From Gammaproteobacteria bacterium (GTDB lineage Bacteria > Pseudomonadota > Gammaproteobacteria > Steroidobacterales > Woeseiaceae), in the NCBI GenBank assembly GCA_022600955.1, contig JAHZJK010000027.1, positions 1 through 62,733 on the forward strand: DNA of 62,733 bases, read 5' to 3'. Shown here piece by piece: positions 17,308 to 26,740 of this stretch (position 1 is the first letter of the stretch; each line of letters opens with the position of its first letter). A model generated the notes under the pieces. The model was not told where the DNA came from. It was given only the letters and a program-made list of their open reading frames with translations, and did no database searches. Both the position numbers and the translations under genes were made by a program.

Positions 17308-17745
17308 TTACGCATTCCCTGCTGCGAGGCGCGTTTTCCCGTGCAATTTCTGCATTAGTCGCGCCTCACCGATATTGAGGCCACAATTCTTCGTCAGATC
17401 ATCAATCGTTGCGCCGAGCCGAGCCATGCGTACAGCATTCTCTATAGGCAAATTGCGTTCGACTGGCGGCGCACTGGACACATTAGCCTTTTCGATTTCC
17501 ATGACCTTGACGGTACGCTGAAGTTCGCCCACGCGCTTCTCCAGGCGCTGCGTCATGCGCATTTGTGCGTGCGTGTCGTCACTGTCGTTGTCGGCAACAG
17601 CGCTGCCTGTCGGACTCGACCAAAATTCCTCGATCTGTTTGCATCGATTCTCAAATCGAGTGAAACAAAAGCAGGCAAGTGCCAGCATGATCGCGTTTGA
17701 GACAATCAGCAGGTAAACGTAATGTGCTTCCAGAGTAATCATCAT
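17308..17745 (-). CDS. DUF2802-type protein
   Basis: 145 residues. One N-terminal membrane helix (about 9-28), a charged coiled-coil middle, and a C-terminal helix-turn-helix-looking segment 'MARLGATIDDLTKNCGLNIGEARLMQKLH' typical of DUF2802. Such proteins are commonly found after fliA in polar flagellar clusters; their function is unknown to me. It overlaps the preceding 60-codon gene by 4 bases and faces the PilZ gene convergently. Confidence 0.75.
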   Translation of the reverse strand: MMITLEAHYVYLLIVSNAIMLALACFCFTRFENRCKQIEEFWSSPTGSAVADNDSDDTHAQMRMTQRLEKRVGELQRTVKVMEIEKANVSSAPPVERNLPIENAVRMARLGATIDDLTKNCGLNIGEARLMQKLHGKTRLAAGNA

Positions 17746-17924
17746 ACATGCTCATCAATGGTGGGTTTGTCGTCGTCGTGCGCTTCATCGGTCTCCGGGT
17801 TACGGCGTTCTTTGTGCTTACGCTCGCCGGTTTCCCTGTCCTTTTGTGTGGGTTGCACGGGCTTAACCGGTTTCACCGGGTAGCTCGGACCGACTGGATT
17901 GATTCCGGAGATAAAATCCGCCAT
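17742..17924 (-). CDS. Small Pro/Lys-rich hydrophilic protein, unknown
   Basis: 60 residues: a short ordered start MADFISGINPVGPSY, then repeated P-V-K-P-V-K/Q-P units, and a strongly charged, probably disordered tail (KERRNPETDEAHDDDKP). No family recognised. It lies 15 bases after the fliA stop and overlaps the DUF2802 start by ATGA, so it looks like a real member of the operon rather than a chance frame. Confidence 0.55.
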   Translation of the reverse strand: MADFISGINPVGPSYPVKPVKPVQPTQKDRETGERKHKERRNPETDEAHDDDKPTIDEHV

Positions 17925-17939
17925 GACAACGTTCCTCAG

Positions 17940-18659
17940 TTACCAGCGCTGCGCCGCAGCTCTGAGCCGCATTACTGCCTGACCGTGGATCTGACACACT
18001 CGCGATTCCGACACATCCAGAACCGCCCCGATTTCCTTCATATTCAGTTCTTGCTCGTAATACAGGGATAGCACCAGCCTTTCGCGTTCTGGCAGCTGGT
18101 CGATGGAGCCTGACAATTGCTCGCGAAATTGTTCCTGGTAAAGCTGTTGATCGGGGCGCGGCGTATCCGACGATGGCGGCTTGCGCTGCAGCGTTGGCTC
18201 CTCAACCGCCTCCTCGTAACTAAAAAGTCGACTGCTGGAACTGTCGGCGAGGATCTTGTGATATTCGCCAATGGTGATACCCAATCGATCCACAACTTCT
18301 TCGGAGGTCGCCGCACGTCCGGTTTCCCCTTCAATGGCGTTCATCGCCTCGGCTACCTGACGGTACTTGTGGTGTACAGAACGTGGTGTCCAGTCATGCT
18401 TACGTATGTCATCCAGCATCGCGCCGCGAATTCTGATCCCGGCGTAAGTCTCAAAACTTGCACCACGCGACGCGTCGAAATTTCCGGCTGCCTCGAGCAA
18501 GCCAACCATGCCGGATTGCATCAGGTCGTTGACGTCGACCGAGGACGGCAGACGCGCAGCAAGGTGGTGAGCTATTCGGCTCACGAGTTCTACATGTGCC
18601 GTAACCAGTTCGTCACTACTGTAGGCGTTACGTTTTGCAACATTGGCATAGGTAATCAT
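17940..18659 (-). CDS. fliA: Flagellar sigma factor FliA (sigma-28)
   Basis: 239 residues, the normal FliA length. Region 2 contains 'DVNDLMQSGMVGLLEA' and 'FETYAGIRIRGAMLDDIR', and region 4 has the helix-turn-helix 'NMKEIGAVLDVSESRVCQIHGQA'. It directs RNA polymerase to TAAAG-N11-GCCGATAA promoters, of which several are visible in this window. The start overlaps the flhG stop by 4 bases. It is restrained by FlgM, encoded at 54478. Confidence 0.96.
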   Translation of the reverse strand: MITYANVAKRNAYSSDELVTAHVELVSRIAHHLAARLPSSVDVNDLMQSGMVGLLEAAGNFDASRGASFETYAGIRIRGAMLDDIRKHDWTPRSVHHKYRQVAEAMNAIEGETGRAATSEEVVDRLGITIGEYHKILADSSSSRLFSYEEAVEEPTLQRKPPSSDTPRPDQQLYQEQFREQLSGSIDQLPERERLVLSLYYEQELNMKEIGAVLDVSESRVCQIHGQAVMRLRAAAQRW

Positions 18660-19531
18660 GCGACCTTACCTCTCGCTGCCGATGCCGGCATCAACAAGCG
18701 TTCAAAGAAAAACTCGATACCGCCGCTTGCCTCTCGGGCGGTCGGGAGTGCATCGATACCGGCGGCAATCGCCTGAAAGGCCTCACCAGCATCGCTGCGG
18801 GGATATGCATCAACAACGGCGCGTTGCTCCTGTACTGCCTTGATCAGATAGTCGTCGCGCGGAATGTCACCGGCGTGACGCAAAACAACGTCGAGGTAAG
18901 AATCTGTGACTCGTGACAGCTTCTGGAAAAGACGCTTGCCGTCGCCGACTCGTCGACTCTGATTAGTGACTACATGAAATCGCGAAATGCCGTAGTGCTG
19001 ACTAAAAACCTTGATTAGAGCGTAAGCGTCGGTCAGTGCTGCAGGTTCGTCACAACCGACAACGACCGGATGCTGTGCTGCCTGAACGAATCGCGCCACT
19101 TTGGGCGAGATGCCGGCGGCGGTATCGACCACGAGCACTTCTGGCTGGTCGGCAAGCTCGCTGAACGCCTGAATCAGTCCCACCTGCGCCGCCGCGGGTA
19201 GATCGGTCATACAGAAGTTTCCCGATGATGCCGGTACGACACGGACATTCTCAGGTCCCTTAAGAATCGTACTTGCCAGGTCCGCGTCGCCATTGACGAC
19301 ATGTGAAAGATTGAAAACTGGCTGCAAGCCCAAAAGGACGTCGACGTTTGCAAGGCTGAGGTCGGCGTCGAGCAGGCAGGTATTGCGCCCGAGGCGACCC
19401 AGCGCGACCGCGAGGTTGGTTGCCAGATTGGTCTTGCCGACACCGCCCTTGCCGCTGCAAACAGCAACAACTTTGGCCGGCTTCCGTTTCATGAACCTCT
19501 TCAGGTTCGTTCCTTGAATGTTATTAGGCAT
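18656..19531 (-). CDS. flhG: FlhG/FleN, MinD-like flagellar number regulator
   Basis: 291 residues. Deviant Walker A GKGGVGKT (27-34), then 'LLDADLSLANVDVLLGL' and 'VVDTAAGISPKV', as in ParA/MinD ATPases. FlhG/FleN limits flagellar number, stimulates FlhF GTPase and, in Pseudomonas, antagonises FleQ. It overlaps flhF by 8 bases and fliA by 4. Confidence 0.95.
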   Translation of the reverse strand: MPNNIQGTNLKRFMKRKPAKVVAVCSGKGGVGKTNLATNLAVALGRLGRNTCLLDADLSLANVDVLLGLQPVFNLSHVVNGDADLASTILKGPENVRVVPASSGNFCMTDLPAAAQVGLIQAFSELADQPEVLVVDTAAGISPKVARFVQAAQHPVVVGCDEPAALTDAYALIKVFSQHYGISRFHVVTNQSRRVGDGKRLFQKLSRVTDSYLDVVLRHAGDIPRDDYLIKAVQEQRAVVDAYPRSDAGEAFQAIAAGIDALPTAREASGGIEFFFERLLMPASAARGKVA

Positions 19532-20804
19532 TAGCTACGCTCTGCTTTGAGTATTTATGGGCCATGGTGGATTCATCGACACGCGCTCGGCTGGACTCAA
19601 GGCAGTCAATAGCCTGATTGACCAGCCATAGCTTCTTGCGCGCGGAGACATGCAGATCGTCCGGAATACGCTGGCCATCTGTGAAAAATGCAGCAGGCAA
19701 ACCGTGTCGAATGAGTGCGCTCATCACACAGCCGAGCTGCGCAGCTTCATCGATCTTGGTCACGATGCAGCCTTCCAGCGGCACCTTGCTGAATTCACGC
19801 ACAGTTTCATCGAGGGCGGCTTCTTGCGTCGCAGCTGACAGAGTGAGATAGAAGCGAACCCGATCTGCGGCACGCCCATAGGCGGCCAGCTGTGTCGCCA
19901 GGTCACGGTCACGCTGACTGCGGCCTTCTGTATCGATCAGGACGAGTTTCTTGTTGCTTAACTGGTCCAGAGTTTCAGACAATTCGTCGAAATTGCTGGC
20001 CGAATAGACTCTCGCACCAATGATATTCGCGAAAGCTGTAAGGTGTTCCTTGGCACCGATGCGATAGGAGTCGGCACTGACAAGCGCGATATCATCCTCC
20101 CAGTTGTTCATCGCGAAATGCGCTGCGATCTTTGCGATAGTGGTCGTCTTGCCAACACCGGTGGGACCAATGAGTGCAATCGTACCGCCCTTGTTTAGCA
20201 AATCGTTGTCAACGACGGGCAACATTTGCGCCAGCTCGCTCAACGGCGGACGCCAGAGATTTTTCAAATCCTCGACCGGCCCGAGTCGATCTACAATCTG
20301 GTTGGCAACATCCGGAGCAATTCCCAGCCGCGCCAGGTTGCGTAGTAACTGTGCGCGCAAGGGGAAACGCCGGGCGCCTTCCTGCCATACGAGACCTGAG
20401 AGCTGCGTTTCGAGCAGGCCGCGCATTGAGGACATCTCGGACTGCATTTCACGCAGAGCAATATCGCTCGCATTGTCGTCAGTTGCTTCTTCCAGGCGTG
20501 GCACAGGCAGAGGAGCGAGCTCTGCCGCTACTACCTTGATCGCTTCGGCGACTTCCGGAGCCGCATCATCTGCGACCGTCTCCGCGATGGTGGCTAGTGC
20601 ATCACTGTCAATTTGTGTATCAGCATCGGGAGCGTCGCCCAATGCGTGGCGCACAAGTGCTTCATCGTAGTCCAGTGCGGCAATTACCTCTATGCCGTCT
20701 TCGACACGACGGTTAGACAGAATGACCGCATCCGGCCCCTGATCTTCCCGCACGCGTCGCAAGACGTTGCGCATGTCCTTGTCCAGATATCGTTTGATTT
20801 TCAC
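19524..20804 (-). CDS. flhF: FlhF, SRP-like GTPase for polar flagellum placement
   Basis: 426 residues: a variable N-terminal B region (1-130) ahead of an NG domain. P-loop GPTGVGKT (213-220), 'SADSYRIGAKEHL', G3 'DTEGRSQRD' and a 'TKIDEAAQLG' base-recognition segment. FlhF marks the pole for flagellum assembly. A GAGG ribosome site precedes the start. Confidence 0.95.
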   Translation of the reverse strand: MKIKRYLDKDMRNVLRRVREDQGPDAVILSNRRVEDGIEVIAALDYDEALVRHALGDAPDADTQIDSDALATIAETVADDAAPEVAEAIKVVAAELAPLPVPRLEEATDDNASDIALREMQSEMSSMRGLLETQLSGLVWQEGARRFPLRAQLLRNLARLGIAPDVANQIVDRLGPVEDLKNLWRPPLSELAQMLPVVDNDLLNKGGTIALIGPTGVGKTTTIAKIAAHFAMNNWEDDIALVSADSYRIGAKEHLTAFANIIGARVYSASNFDELSETLDQLSNKKLVLIDTEGRSQRDRDLATQLAAYGRAADRVRFYLTLSAATQEAALDETVREFSKVPLEGCIVTKIDEAAQLGCVMSALIRHGLPAAFFTDGQRIPDDLHVSARKKLWLVNQAIDCLESSRARVDESTMAHKYSKQSVANA

Positions 20805-20884
20805 GATTGTTCCTCTTTCATTTGCTCGCTCGTAACTACTTCGCTCTTTAACCCTTGCTCTTCACTAATTCGTAGTCGCTGCAT

Positions 20885-22942
20885 CTAGCTGACTGCCGCG
20901 ATCATCTGTATTCGTTTGTCGTCTGGAATCTCGTTGTAGGCCAGCACATGCAGGTTGCGAATGTTGCGCATCATTCGAGACATCCAGGGGCGCACCAGGG
21001 GAGCAACCAGCAGTACGGCCGGTTCACCTGCGATTTCCTGACTCTGTGCCTTTTCCGTCAGTGACTGATGTAGCCGTTCCACCATTGCTGGCTCCAATCC
21101 AATGTTTCCGTTCTCCTGTGCACTCTCATTCAAGATTCGTTCCAACTCTGGCTCCAATGTCAAAACTGGTAGCTCAGCCCCCGCCCCTGCTACGTTGTGG
21201 ACAATTGAGCGTCCCAGCGAGACGCGCACTGAAGCCGACAAGGCGTCGGGATCCTGACTCCGGGCGCCATGCTCCGCCAAAGTTTCGGCGATCTTGCGGA
21301 TGTTCTTCAGCGGAATGCTTTCCTCGAGCAAATTTTGCAAAACGCGGGTAATCACACTCATCGGCAGCAGTTTGGGCGTCAGCTCCTCGATCAGCTTTGG
21401 CGAGACGGCGCCCAGGCGGTCCAGCAGCTGCTGGCATTCTTCGTGCCCGAACAGCTCGTGGGCATTGATAGAGAGCAACTGGCTAAGGTGCGTGGCGACT
21501 ACCGTGGCAGGATCGACAACGGTGTAGCCAAGCATCTGCGCCTCGTCGCGCTGGGAGGCTTCAATCCAGAATGCTTCGAGGCCGAATGCAGGATCTTCAG
21601 TCGGGACCCCGTCAATCTTGCCGAACACCTGACCAGGATTGATCGCCAGGTCTTTTTCAATGTGAATCTCACTTTCGCCAATCGATACGCCGGCCAGCGA
21701 AATGCGATATGCATTCGGCGGCAGATCCAGGTTGTCGCGAATATGCACAGGGGAAACAAGGAAGCCGAGTTCTTCAGTCAGTTTCTTGCGAACCCCCTTG
21801 ATGCGTGCGACCAGCGGTCCGTTTCGTTGTGAGTCCACGAGTGGAATCAGGCGATAGCCAACTTCGAGCCCGATCAAATCCACGGGATCTACGTCCTGCC
21901 AGCTGAGCTCCGGAACCGAAGTCTCCGCATCGGCTACCAAAACATCGGATTCGGGCGGTGCCTTATCCCTGTTGGCCAGGCGCAAGGCTGCGAAAATACA
22001 AACACCTGCGAGGCTGAGAAACGCGAAGTTCGGCATGCCGGGAATGAGACCAAGGATTCCGACGATCGCACCCGTGACGATCAACGTACGTGGGTCATTG
22101 AATAGTTGCGATGCAACTTGTTGCCGCATGTCTTGTGATTTGGAAACACGGGTTACGATGATCGCAACGGCTGTCGACAACAACAGTGATGGAATCTGCG
22201 CAACCAGGCCGTCACCGATGGTCAGCAACGTATAGTTATGAACAGCGTCACTCAGTGCCAGGTCATGCTGTGACGTGCCGATGATCAGTCCACCGACGAT
22301 ATTAATAAACAGAATCAGGATGCCGGCGATCGCGTCCCCGCGAACAAACTTGCTGGCACCGTCCATTGAGCCGTAGAAATCGGCCTCCTCGCCAATTTCC
22401 TGGCGCCGCTTACGCGCCTCGTCCTGATCGATGACGCCTGCATTGAGGTCGGCGTCGATTGCCATTTGTTTTCCTGGCATTGCGTCCAGGGTAAACCGCG
22501 CCGACACTTCGGATACGCGGCCAGCGCCCTTGGTGACGACGACGAAGTTGATAATCACGAGGATCGCGAAGATGACAAGACCGACAGCATAGTTGCCGCC
22601 AACGACGAACTCGCCGAAAGCCTCGATAACCTTACCGGCTGCCGAGGTACCGCTATGACCGTTCAGCAATACGACTCGCGTAGACGCAATATTCAATGCC
22701 AGTCGCAACAGAGTTACGACCAGTAGCACCGTTGGGAATACGCCGAAGTCCAGAGGGCGTTTAACGTAGACGCTGGTCAGCAAGATTGCGAGTGACAGCG
22801 CTATGTTGAACGTGAACAGAACGTCCAGCGCCAGTGGTGGCAACGGAATCATCATCATTCCCAGCATCGCGAGCAACAGGACCGGCAGACCCAGCCCCTG
22901 AATGATATCCGCAATGAAACCTTTGCCTTCGTTATCCGCCAT
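20885..22942 (-). CDS. flhA: FlhA, flagellar export gate
   Basis: 685 residues. The N-terminal half has about eight membrane helices and the FHIPEP-type signature around 'NFVVVTKGAGRVSEVSARFTLDAMPGKQMAID'. The C-terminal half is the cytoplasmic nonamer-ring domain that docks chaperone-substrate complexes. 10 bases after flhB. A gap of 80 bases to flhF holds no recognised promoter. Confidence 0.97.
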   Translation of the reverse strand: MADNEGKGFIADIIQGLGLPVLLLAMLGMMMIPLPPLALDVLFTFNIALSLAILLTSVYVKRPLDFGVFPTVLLVVTLLRLALNIASTRVVLLNGHSGTSAAGKVIEAFGEFVVGGNYAVGLVIFAILVIINFVVVTKGAGRVSEVSARFTLDAMPGKQMAIDADLNAGVIDQDEARKRRQEIGEEADFYGSMDGASKFVRGDAIAGILILFINIVGGLIIGTSQHDLALSDAVHNYTLLTIGDGLVAQIPSLLLSTAVAIIVTRVSKSQDMRQQVASQLFNDPRTLIVTGAIVGILGLIPGMPNFAFLSLAGVCIFAALRLANRDKAPPESDVLVADAETSVPELSWQDVDPVDLIGLEVGYRLIPLVDSQRNGPLVARIKGVRKKLTEELGFLVSPVHIRDNLDLPPNAYRISLAGVSIGESEIHIEKDLAINPGQVFGKIDGVPTEDPAFGLEAFWIEASQRDEAQMLGYTVVDPATVVATHLSQLLSINAHELFGHEECQQLLDRLGAVSPKLIEELTPKLLPMSVITRVLQNLLEESIPLKNIRKIAETLAEHGARSQDPDALSASVRVSLGRSIVHNVAGAGAELPVLTLEPELERILNESAQENGNIGLEPAMVERLHQSLTEKAQSQEIAGEPAVLLVAPLVRPWMSRMMRNIRNLHVLAYNEIPDDKRIQMIAAVS

Positions 22943-22952
22943 TATTCATTAC

Positions 22953-24095
22953 TCATCCCGCCCTGCCCGGGCCGGGAAATTCGTCTTCATTAATCTCAGG
23001 AACCGGAGGCGCCGGACGACGCTGCCCGGGCCGCAATGTTTCGTTGAGTTGGAATATGTATGCCAAGACCTGCGCGACAGCTGTATAGAGGCGAGCCGGA
23101 ATCTCATCACCAATATCGGTCGTGCGGAACAAGACACGTGCGAGTGGCGGCGCGGAAAACAGTGGGACGCCATGCTCAGCTGCAACTTCACGAATGCGCT
23201 TCGCGACGAGATCCTTACCTTTGGCAATTACTCGCGGCGCGCCTGCACTGTGATCATCATATTTCAGGGCCACGGCGAAATGCGTCGGGTTCGTAATGAC
23301 AACGTCAGCCGTTGGCAACTCTTCCATCATGCGGCGCGTCGCCACCTGCTGTTGCAGCTGGCGGATGCGAGACTTCACTTCAGGTCGACCTTCAGTTTCC
23401 TTGAACTCGTCCTTAACCTGTTGGCGCGTCATGCGCATTTTTTTCTGGAACTGCCACAGCTGAAACGGCACGTCGACAGCAGCGATCGCAATCAAGCCGC
23501 AACTGACGACCAATAGTGAAACCCCGCATAGCTTTAATGAGCTCTTGACCGCTGCAGCGACGGGTTGCCGTCCCAGCGCAAGAAGATCGTCACTGGAAAA
23601 CCATAGCCAGGAAACCGCGATAGCCGCTACCAACGAAAATTTTGCAAGCGCTTTGACGAGCTCATTGAGACCATTTGGGCCGAATATACGCTTCAGGCCT
23701 TTGAGTGGATTCAGACGTTCTACTTTGAAAGCAGCCGCCTTCATACTGAACGACCAGCCCCCGATTGCTACCGCGCTCAAGAAAACGGCGCAGATCAAAA
23801 CCACAGCAAGCGGCATGATGCTAAGCATGCCCTTGGCTGCGGTCTCGGCAAATGCCGGTGCCATGTAAGCCGGGTCCATGATGTGATCGCGCTCGATACT
23901 AAATGCACTTGTGAATGCCGCGAGCAGGTTTTTTCCCATCGGCCCTGCCATCACCAGCAAACCACCCGCGCCGGATAGCATGACGCCTGTCATCGTCAGC
24001 TCTCGTGAGCGAGGAACATCACCTTTCTTCCGGGCGTCTTCTAAACGCTTCGGAGTCGGTTGTTCAGTGCGGTCTTGTTGCGGTTCTTCGGCCAT
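22953..24095 (-). CDS. flhB: FlhB, export substrate-specificity switch
   Basis: 380 residues. Four membrane helices in the first 215 residues, then the cytoplasmic domain with the autocleavage motif NPTH ('VVITNPTHFAVALKY'). Cleavage at Asn-Pro switches export from rod-hook to filament substrates together with FliK. A proline-rich tail ends the protein. It starts 3 bases after fliR. Confidence 0.96.
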   Translation of the reverse strand: MAEEPQQDRTEQPTPKRLEDARKKGDVPRSRELTMTGVMLSGAGGLLVMAGPMGKNLLAAFTSAFSIERDHIMDPAYMAPAFAETAAKGMLSIMPLAVVLICAVFLSAVAIGGWSFSMKAAAFKVERLNPLKGLKRIFGPNGLNELVKALAKFSLVAAIAVSWLWFSSDDLLALGRQPVAAAVKSSLKLCGVSLLVVSCGLIAIAAVDVPFQLWQFQKKMRMTRQQVKDEFKETEGRPEVKSRIRQLQQQVATRRMMEELPTADVVITNPTHFAVALKYDDHSAGAPRVIAKGKDLVAKRIREVAAEHGVPLFSAPPLARVLFRTTDIGDEIPARLYTAVAQVLAYIFQLNETLRPGQRRPAPPVPEINEDEFPGPGRAG

Positions 24096-24098
24096 TCG

Positions 24099-24878
24099 CT
24101 ATAGCTCAAGCAACTCGGATATCGCGTTGATCGATAACATCAGAAAATTCGATATGTTCTCCACCAGGACGCCCATGTTGAGAAAAATCACCGCAAAGCC
24201 CAATAACATCGCAACCGGAAACCCGACTGCGAACAGATTCAAGGTCGGCGCCGCTCGACTCATAACGCCGAACGACAGGTTCACGACCAGCAATGCCGTG
24301 ATCGCCGGAAGTGCGATCTTGAGGGCGAACACAAACAGGTTCGTTGTCCATGCCAACAACTCCGAAATGACCGGAACTGTCAGTCCACTCTGGGAGATGG
24401 GCCACGCCTGAAAGCTCTTGGCAAGCAGCAGGATCATGGCCAGATGTCCGTCCAGAGAGAGAAATACCAACATCCCGAGCATCAGGAATAGCTGGCCCAG
24501 CACCGGAACGCTCACGCCTCGCGCTCTGTCCAGGAACACGGCAAAACCAAGACCCATGCTCATGCCGATCACCTGTCCACCCAGCGCTATCGCGTCGAAG
24601 ACAAGCTGCACTAAGAATCCCATTACGACGCCAATCCCGATCTCCTGAATCATCGTGACCAGACCCGCCGCACTCAACACGTCCTGAGTCGCGGTGGCCG
24701 GCACTGTCGGTGCAATCGCTATCGTCAATACAACGGCCAGCAAGAGTCGCACTCGCAAGGGAACGAAACTGCCACCCACCAGGGGCATCGCCATCAGGAA
24801 CGCACCGATCCGAACGAAGGGCCAGATGTAGATGCCCAGAGTCTCTATCAATGGTCCGATTGCAATTTCGATATTCAC
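24099..24878 (-). CDS. fliR: FliR, export gate component
   Basis: 259 residues, hydrophobic with about six membrane helices; begins MNIEIAIGPLIETLGIYIWPFVRIGAFLMAMP. Conserved 'VSVPVLGQLF' region in the middle. Part of the FliPQR export pore. Sits between fliQ and flhB, the normal order. Confidence 0.93.
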   Translation of the reverse strand: MNIEIAIGPLIETLGIYIWPFVRIGAFLMAMPLVGGSFVPLRVRLLLAVVLTIAIAPTVPATATQDVLSAAGLVTMIQEIGIGVVMGFLVQLVFDAIALGGQVIGMSMGLGFAVFLDRARGVSVPVLGQLFLMLGMLVFLSLDGHLAMILLLAKSFQAWPISQSGLTVPVISELLAWTTNLFVFALKIALPAITALLVVNLSFGVMSRAAPTLNLFAVGFPVAMLLGFAVIFLNMGVLVENISNFLMLSINAISELLEL

Positions 24879-24915
24879 TTTCTTGTTTCAACACTTCTCA
24901 CTCCTTTCTCATGCG

Positions 24916-25185
24916 TTACGAGATCAGGGAAGGAATCTGCTCCATTAGTTGTCGCGTATAATTCACGATAACGCTGAGCATCCAGGGACCCGCTGCGACC
25001 AGTGCCAGTACCAGGACTAACAGTTTTGGAATAAAGCTCAGGGTCATTTCATTGATCTGGGTGGCTGCCTGGAACATGCCGACCAAGAGGCCAACCGCCA
25101 GCGCCGAAAGCAGCAAAGGACCGGCAATCATCATCGTCACCCACAAAGCCTGCTGCCCAATCGTTGTTACCATTTCCGGTGTCAT
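24916..25185 (-). CDS. fliQ: FliQ, export gate component
   Basis: 89 residues, the family length, with two hydrophobic hairpin helices: 'ALWVTMMIAGPLLLSALAVGLLVG' and 'LVLVLALVAAGPWMLSVIV'. The motif 'VGMFQAATQINEMTLSFIPK' is the FliQ signature. 37 bases before fliR, 11 bases after fliP. Confidence 0.95.
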   Translation of the reverse strand: MTPEMVTTIGQQALWVTMMIAGPLLLSALAVGLLVGMFQAATQINEMTLSFIPKLLVLVLALVAAGPWMLSVIVNYTRQLMEQIPSLIS

Positions 25186-25196
25186 GACTGCCGTCC

Positions 25197-25928
25197 CTAC
25201 GTATAGAAGCTCGACGCCAGCGTGCCGAGCAGCAAAGCCCAGCCATCCACCAGTACGAACAGCATTATTTTGAAAGGCAGCGATATCAGCATCGGCGACA
25301 GCATCATCATGCCCATGGACATAAGGACGCTGGAGACAACGAGATCGATTACCAGAAAAGGAATAAAAATAAGAAAGCCAATCTGAAAGGCAGTCTTGAG
25401 TTCACTGACCATGAAGCTCGGAATCAGAATTGACAGCGGCGTCTGCTGTGCCGAGACGATGTCAGTGCGACCCGCTATGTTGGCGAACAACTGCAGATCA
25501 CTTTCGCGTGTTTGCGTCAGCATGAACTGTCGCATCGGTTCAATGCCTTTTAGAAACGCTTCGCTGGCGGTCATCTGGCCATCAATGTATGGCTGCGCGG
25601 CAATCTCGTTAATCTCGCCGATGACCGGCGCCATGATGAAAAACGTCAGGAACAACGCGATACCAAGCAACACCTGGTTCGGCGGCGTCTGTGCGGTGCC
25701 CATGGCCTGACGCAGAATCGACAGCACGATAATGATGCGAATGAAGGCACTCGTTGAAAGAACGATTGCTGGCAATAATGTCAGCAGCGTCATCAACACG
25801 AGAATCTGAATACTCAGTGAGAAACTCTGCCCACCAGCGGCATCTGCAGCAATTGCCAGAGGCGCCGTTTGCGCATCGGCGGTGCCGGTGACAAGCAATA
25901 ATAAAGTGATTGCCAATACCGATCTCAC
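25197..25928 (-). CDS. fliP: FliP, export gate component
   Basis: 243 residues with a cleavable signal peptide ([19 protein letters not shown]). Core signatures '[20 protein letters not shown]' and '[24 protein letters not shown]'. Forms the export pore with FliQ and FliR. Start overlaps the fliO stop by 4 bases. Confidence 0.96.
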   Translation of the reverse strand: MRSVLAITLLLLVTGTADAQTAPLAIAADAAGGQSFSLSIQILVLMTLLTLLPAIVLSTSAFIRIIIVLSILRQAMGTAQTPPNQVLLGIALFLTFFIMAPVIGEINEIAAQPYIDGQMTASEAFLKGIEPMRQFMLTQTRESDLQLFANIAGRTDIVSAQQTPLSILIPSFMVSELKTAFQIGFLIFIPFLVIDLVVSSVLMSMGMMMLSPMLISLPFKIMLFVLVDGWALLLGTLASSFYT

Positions 25929-26320
25929 TCGCGTATCTCCTGCACTACGGTACGCAGTCGACTGGCAAAACCCTGGACCTCTTCCTGACCCTTAGCAGAG
26001 CCAACCGGCTCATCGAATACGTGCAGGGTTTGCACAGCAGTTGAAGTCATACCGATAAGCAAATGCTGATCTGCAACTTCGATCACCAGCAGCCGTTCTT
26101 TAGGCCCTAGCGTTCGGATTGCAACAATATTGATCAGGTCAGAAGCGCCGCCACCGGCAAAACGTGAGCGCGAGAAAAACCACCCAAGTACCAGGATCGC
26201 CGCGACAACGACGACCATGCTGAGTCCCATACTAAGCAACTCACTGCCATCTACTATCGGTACACCTGAAACGACAGCGTCAACGCCGCTCGCGGTTTCT
26301 GTCTCGGAAGTCTGCATCAA
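25925..26320 (-). CDS. fliO: FliO, export pore assembly factor
   Basis: 131 residues. One membrane helix (about 30-48, [19 protein letters not shown]) and a cytoplasmic part with '[23 protein letters not shown]', the FliO pattern. It helps stabilise FliP during export-gate assembly. 9 bases after fliN. Confidence 0.9.
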   Translation of the reverse strand: MMQTSETETASGVDAVVSGVPIVDGSELLSMGLSMVVVVAAILVLGWFFSRSRFAGGGASDLINIVAIRTLGPKERLLVIEVADQHLLIGMTSTAVQTLHVFDEPVGSAKGQEEVQGFASRLRTVVQEIRE

Positions 26321-26329
26321 CGAGACCCG

Positions 26330-26719
26330 TTAGTGGAGCTGTTCGATACGTTCGGCAGGACTGACCACATCAGTCAGCCGTACGCCATATTGATCGTCGA
26401 CGATAACAATCTCGCCATGTGCGATGAGCGTACCGTTTACAAGTACATCCATCGGCTCACCAGCATCCCGGTCAAGTGCAACTACTGAACCCTCAACCAG
26501 TGAAACCAGGTCCCTTATCGATATGTCAGTCGAACCAACGCGGAGCGACACCTCAACGGGGATATCCAACACCAGATCAAGATTGACATCGGCGCGGCTG
26601 CCATCATCTGCCTGTTGCCCCTCGGCGAGTTCGTCCGGAGAATACTGCGGCACAGCACCGTCATCTCCTGTCGCTTCGGCGTTAGCATCTGTGCCGGGGT
26701 CCGGCGTTTCGTTTTCCAT
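26330..26719 (-). CDS. fliN: FliN, C-ring switch protein
   Basis: 129 residues: an acidic, probably disordered N-terminal 50, then the SpoA (surface presentation) domain with 'LDIPVEVSLRVGSTDISIRDLVSL' and 'IVIVDDQYGVRLTDVVSPAERIE'. Forms the base of the C-ring with FliM and receives CheY signals. Confidence 0.95.
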   Translation of the reverse strand: MENETPDPGTDANAEATGDDGAVPQYSPDELAEGQQADDGSRADVNLDLVLDIPVEVSLRVGSTDISIRDLVSLVEGSVVALDRDAGEPMDVLVNGTLIAHGEIVIVDDQYGVRLTDVVSPAERIEQLH

Positions 26720-26740
26720 TGTCGAATGTCCTTCTTGTAA